DNA of 64,000 nt, taken from positions 1 through 64,000 of the forward strand of contig NZ_JACDUS010000014.1 of the NCBI RefSeq assembly GCF_013761005.1, in the 5' to 3' direction. The translations under genes and the position numbers were made by a program. The DNA is from Desulfosalsimonas propionicica. Its GTDB lineage: Bacteria > Desulfobacterota > Desulfobacteria > Desulfobacterales > Desulfosalsimonadaceae. Positions 60,654 to 64,000 of this stretch are shown piece by piece. Within the stretch, counting starts at the first letter, position 1. Every line of letters starts with the position of its first letter. The notes beneath the pieces are model-generated. The model did no database searches and was not told where the DNA came from. It saw only the letters and a program-made list of their open reading frames with translations.

Positions 60654-62567
60654 ATGAGTGGTGAAAGGGACATATTTGCGGAAAAGGAGCTGGGAAAGGC
60701 CCGGGATACCGGACTTTTGCGCCGGCTTTATCCGTTTGCCGCCCCCTACCGGGTGCTGCTGGCAGTGGCACTTGTGCTCATGTCCGCGGTCACGGTGCTG
60801 GAACTGGCCATTCCTTACGTGACCAAGGAGGCGATTGACCGCTATATCGTGCCGGAAAAAAATATAAGCATGCCCGGGCCCGGGGCTTCGGCTGACGGGG
60901 GAGCAGCGGAGAAAGCCCGGGAGCCGGGGCAAACCTCTTCGGATGCACTTTCGGACAATTCCCGGAACAGCTCCCGAAACCTTTCAGAAGACCAGCAACT
61001 ATCCGGCCTGGGCCGGGCGGCCATGTTGCTGGTGGCCATTATTCTGCTCAACCTGGTGGTCAACTTCCTCCATGTAATGATTGTAGAATACACGGCTCAG
61101 CACGTTATGCATGATCTGCGACTGAAGCTGTTTGACCACATCCAGCGGCTGTCTGTGCGATTTTTCAACCACAACTCAGTGGGCCGGCTGGTGACCCGGG
61201 CCACCAACGACATCCAGAACATGCACGAGATGCTGACCTCGGTGATCATCTTTGTGCTAAAGGACCTGTTTCTGCTGCTGGGCATCACAGCGGTGCTTTT
61301 TGCCATTGACTGGCAGCTGTCGCTGGCGGTTTACGTGATTTTTCCCCTGGTGTTTTACGCCGGTTTCCGGTTTGCCGGCACTGCCCGGCAGGCCTTTCGC
61401 ACCCTTCGCATCAAGGCCGCGGAAATCAACACCAAGTTTTCCGAAACCATCGGCGGGGTGGGCATTATCCAGCTTTTCGGCCAGGAAAAAAACAATTACG
61501 ATAACTTCCGGCGCATCAACCATGAAAATTTCCTTGCCGGAATGCGCCAGATCACGGTTTTTGCCATGTTTATGCCCTTTATCGAGCTGATGAGCTCGGT
61601 GGGCCTGGCCATCGTAATCTTTGCCGGCGGCTCCGGGATACTGGCCGGCCGGGTGAGCCTGGGCGAACTGGTGGTATTTATCTCTTATGTCCGCATGTTT
61701 TTTCGGCCCATAAGAGATATTGCGGAAAAATACAACATCACCCAGAATGCCATGTCTTCGGCCGAACGGATTTTTCAGATCTTAGACGAAGACGACCGCA
61801 TCCCCGAACCCCGCGCACAGGATGCTGCAGCCGTGCCAAAGCGTTTTGAGAAAATCAGCGCCGATAACCTCTGGTTCGGCTATCAACCGGATCAGCCCGT
61901 GCTAAAGGGAATCGATTTCACCCTCGATGCCGGCCGGACCCTTGCGGTGGTGGGGCCCACGGGCGCGGGCAAGACCTCTTTGATTCACCTTCTGGTGCGC
62001 TTCTATGATCCAGACCAGGGAGCCATACGGATCAACGAAATTGATGTCCGAAACTTTTCGTCAAACGCCCTTCGCAGCAAAATCGCCCTGGTTTCCCAGG
62101 AACCCTTTCTGTTTTCCGGCACCATTTTTCACAACATATTCGGGGCCAACGGCACCCCGGATGAACAAACCGTGGACCGGATCCTGGACCAATCCAGAAG
62201 CCGCTCTTTTATCCAACAACTGCCAGACGGCATCCACACCCGCCTCACAGAACAGGGCGCCACCCTGTCTTCGGGTCAGCGCCAGCTGATCTCCATTGCC
62301 CGGGCACTGGCCGCTGATCCCGAGCTGATCATATTTGACGAGGCCACCTCCTACATTGACTCGGAAACCGAGGCCAGCATCCAGGATGCGCTTTCCAACC
62401 TCATGGCCGAGCGCACCTCCATCGTGATTGCCCACCGGCTGTCCACAGCCAGAATCGCAGACACCATCGTTGTCATGCACCACGGGCAGATCGCCGAATC
62501 CGGCTCCCACGCACAGCTTATGGCCAGAAACGGGTTTTACAAAAGGCTGGTGGAAATACAGGGGTAA
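60654..62567 (+). CDS. ABC exporter half-transporter (canonical site), MdlB-like
   Basis: A 637-residue partner of the preceding gene. After TM1 it has a long acidic, Ser/Gly-rich loop (about residues 70-115) not found in the other half. ATPase motifs: Walker A GPTGAGKTS, signature LSSGQRQ, Walker B LIIFDEATS with the catalytic Glu, and H-loop IAHRLS. The canonical ATPase site of the heterodimer is supplied here. The inner-membrane helices are typical of type IV (B-family) exporters. Confidence 0.92.
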   Translation: MSGERDIFAEKELGKARDTGLLRRLYPFAAPYRVLLAVALVLMSAVTVLELAIPYVTKEAIDRYIVPEKNISMPGPGASADGGAAEKAREPGQTSSDALSDNSRNSSRNLSEDQQLSGLGRAAMLLVAIILLNLVVNFLHVMIVEYTAQHVMHDLRLKLFDHIQRLSVRFFNHNSVGRLVTRATNDIQNMHEMLTSVIIFVLKDLFLLLGITAVLFAIDWQLSLAVYVIFPLVFYAGFRFAGTARQAFRTLRIKAAEINTKFSETIGGVGIIQLFGQEKNNYDNFRRINHENFLAGMRQITVFAMFMPFIELMSSVGLAIVIFAGGSGILAGRVSLGELVVFISYVRMFFRPIRDIAEKYNITQNAMSSAERIFQILDEDDRIPEPRAQDAAAVPKRFEKISADNLWFGYQPDQPVLKGIDFTLDAGRTLAVVGPTGAGKTSLIHLLVRFYDPDQGAIRINEIDVRNFSSNALRSKIALVSQEPFLFSGTIFHNIFGANGTPDEQTVDRILDQSRSRSFIQQLPDGIHTRLTEQGATLSSGQRQLISIARALAADPELIIFDEATSYIDSETEASIQDALSNLMAERTSIVIAHRLSTARIADTIVVMHHGQIAESGSHAQLMARNGFYKRLVEIQG

Positions 62568-62758
62568 GGCGCGTGAAAGCTGCAGATTGCAAAGGAAAAG
62601 GAGACTTTTGAAGTTTTTGTCCTGACGGCGATGAAATGCGTTGGATTGGTCTTGTCAAAAATGGGCTGAAATGGTATGTAGAATCTTTACATGCTTGTGC
62701 AAGCCGTAAACCTTAGATAATATTCATTATCAACCCCAAACGCCAAAGGAGAGAAAAC

Positions 62759-64000
62759 ATGGCATACGATGCAGTAAACATGGCTGACTGGCAGATTTCC
62801 GAAGCCGCCGAGGAAAACATGCCCACCCCGGAAGACTGGGTAGAAAAACTCGGACTGGAAAAAGATGAAATGCTGCCCATGGGCCGGCTGGGCAAGGTCG
62901 ACTTTCTCAAGATCATGAATCGCCTCCAGGACAAGCCCGACGGCAAGTACATCGAAGTCACCGCCATCACCCCGACGCCCCTTGGCGAGGGCAAGAGCAC
63001 CACATCCGTGGGGCTCATGGAAGGCCTTGGCATGCGCGGCAAAAACGTGGGCGGCGCCCTGCGGCAGCCCTCGGGCGGACCGACCATGAACGTCAAGGGA
63101 ACTGCGGCAGGCGGCGGCAACTCCCTGCTCATTCCCATGACCGAATTCTCCCTGGGCCTGACCGGCGACATCAACGACATCATGAACGCCCATAACCTGG
63201 CCATGGTGGCGCTGACCTCCCGGATGCAGCATGAAAGAAACTACACCGACGAGCAGCTCCAGCGCCTGTCGGGCATGCCCCGCCTGGACGTGGACCCCAC
63301 CCGGGTGGAGATGGGCTGGATCATTGACTTCTGTGCCCAGGCCCTTCGCAACATCATCATCGGCCTCGGCGGCCGGGCCGACGGCTACACCATGCAGTCC
63401 AAATTTGCCATTGCGGTTTCCTCCGAGCTCATGGCCATCCTGGCCGTGGCCACCAACCTGGCCGACCTCAAGGAAAAGATCAACAACATCACCGTGGCCT
63501 TCAGCAAGACCGGCAAGCCCATCACCTGCGGCGACCTGGAAGTGGGCAACGCCATGACCGCGTTTATGAGAAACACCATCAACCCGACCCTGATGTGCAC
63601 CGCCGAGTATCAGCCCTGCTTCGTGCACGCAGGCCCGTTTGCCAACATCGCCGTGGGTCAGAGCTCGATTATTTCCGACCGCATCGGTCTGAAGCTCTTT
63701 GACTACCATGTCACCGAGTCCGGGTTTGCCGCAGACATCGGCTTTGAAAAATTCTGGAACGTCAAGTGCCGCAACTCCGGCCTCAAGCCCCATGTTTCGG
63801 TTCTGACCTCCACTATCCGCGCCCTGAAAATGCACGGCGGCGGGCCCAAGGTCGTGCCGGGCAAGGAAATGCCCAAGGAATACAAAGAAGAAAACACCGG
63901 CCTGGTGGAAAAAGGCGTGGAAAACATGGTCCACATGATCAATGTGATCCGCAAAGCCGGCATCAACCCGGTGGTCTGCGTCAACCGCTTCTACACTGAC
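62759..64000 (+). CDS. fhs: Formate--tetrahydrofolate ligase, 5' part (runs off the window)
   Basis: About 414 codons are visible and the frame is open at the edge, so the gene is truncated by the window rather than broken. It ligates formate to tetrahydrofolate with ATP, giving 10-formyl-THF. Seen: [19 protein letters not shown] (nucleotide loop) with the family PGEGK-like P-loop, [54 protein letters not shown] and [11 protein letters not shown]. The AAGGAG ribosome site precedes the ATG. In sulfate reducers with the Wood-Ljungdahl path it works with methyl-THF steps, so it links with the demethylation locus at 19.7-31.8 kb. Confidence 0.95.
   Translation, partial: MAYDAVNMADWQISEAAEENMPTPEDWVEKLGLEKDEMLPMGRLGKVDFLKIMNRLQDKPDGKYIEVTAITPTPLGEGKSTTSVGLMEGLGMRGKNVGGALRQPSGGPTMNVKGTAAGGGNSLLIPMTEFSLGLTGDINDIMNAHNLAMVALTSRMQHERNYTDEQLQRLSGMPRLDVDPTRVEMGWIIDFCAQALRNIIIGLGGRADGYTMQSKFAIAVSSELMAILAVATNLADLKEKINNITVAFSKTGKPITCGDLEVGNAMTAFMRNTINPTLMCTAEYQPCFVHAGPFANIAVGQSSIISDRIGLKLFDYHVTESGFAADIGFEKFWNVKCRNSGLKPHVSVLTSTIRALKMHGGGPKVVPGKEMPKEYKEENTGLVEKGVENMVHMINVIRKAGINPVVCVNRFYTD

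Noticed and set aside
62691-62702. Perfect small palindrome GCTTGTGCAAGC before fhs
   Set aside because: Twelve bases is too short to claim an operator without other copies or conservation.
62687-63934. 415-codon frame on the minus strand
   Set aside because: Antisense to the fhs gene, which has strong protein similarity on the plus strand.

Overview
The window looks like a chromosomal segment of a Gram-negative anaerobe, most likely a marine or salt-adapted sulfate-reducing member of the Desulfobacterota (Desulfobacteraceae-like). The basis is the gene content: formate--tetrahydrofolate ligase, corrinoid/tetrahydrofolate methyltransferases with a RACo-type activator, many sigma-54 activators, universal stress proteins, an Mrp antiporter and a BCCT osmolyte transporter. 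No sulfate-reduction gene lies in the window, so this placement is inference. I see no rRNA, tRNA or CRISPR array.

Layout. 0.1-6.1 kb: LarA-like racemase, FKBP/SlyD isomerase, BCCT transporter with a tandem UspA, a small membrane protein and an N-formylglutamate amidohydrolase. 6.2-7.8 kb: decayed accessory DNA (IS4-type transposase remnant, AbiEii toxin pseudogene with its small partner). 7.8-19.7 kb: patatin, Fic protein, two lipoproteins, malate synthase G, haloalkane dehalogenase, two large non-coding palindromes, a glutamine amidotransferase, a broken NifA-like regulator and a Bcr/CflA efflux pump.

19.7-31.8 kb: a complete corrinoid methyltransferase (O-demethylase type) locus. A divergent RACo-type activase faces an operon for a GPH-type symporter, a DcaP-like porin, an aromatic-acid-type MFS symporter, a methyl-THF methyltransferase, a corrinoid protein and a URO-D-family methyltransferase. 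A large sigma-54 activator follows. The divergent gap holds two face-to-face -24/-12 promoters around a 15-bp-arm palindrome. The closest described analogue is the acetogen mtvABC/odmABCD system, so methyl groups from methoxylated aromatics would enter the tetrahydrofolate pathway. The fhs gene at the right edge belongs to the same C1 pathway.

32.1-41.6 kb: a signalling and stress cluster (NtrC-type regulator, two receiver proteins, three Usp proteins, a cytidylate-kinase-like membrane protein, a TauE/SafE permease and a HAMP histidine kinase). It has its own sigma-54 promoter and a distal palindrome, and identical 53-bp direct repeats bracket it.

41.6-64 kb: mostly housekeeping. Spermidine synthase, split purH (cyclohydrolase and AICAR transformylase as separate genes), pyruvate kinase followed by the complete seven-gene Mrp antiporter operon, an RNase II/R-family exonuclease, a SHOCT protein, a CorC/HlyC-type protein with a large MscS-type channel, a heterodimeric ABC exporter, and the 5' part of formate--tetrahydrofolate ligase. 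Five copies of a ~125-bp inverted-repeat element are scattered between genes throughout.
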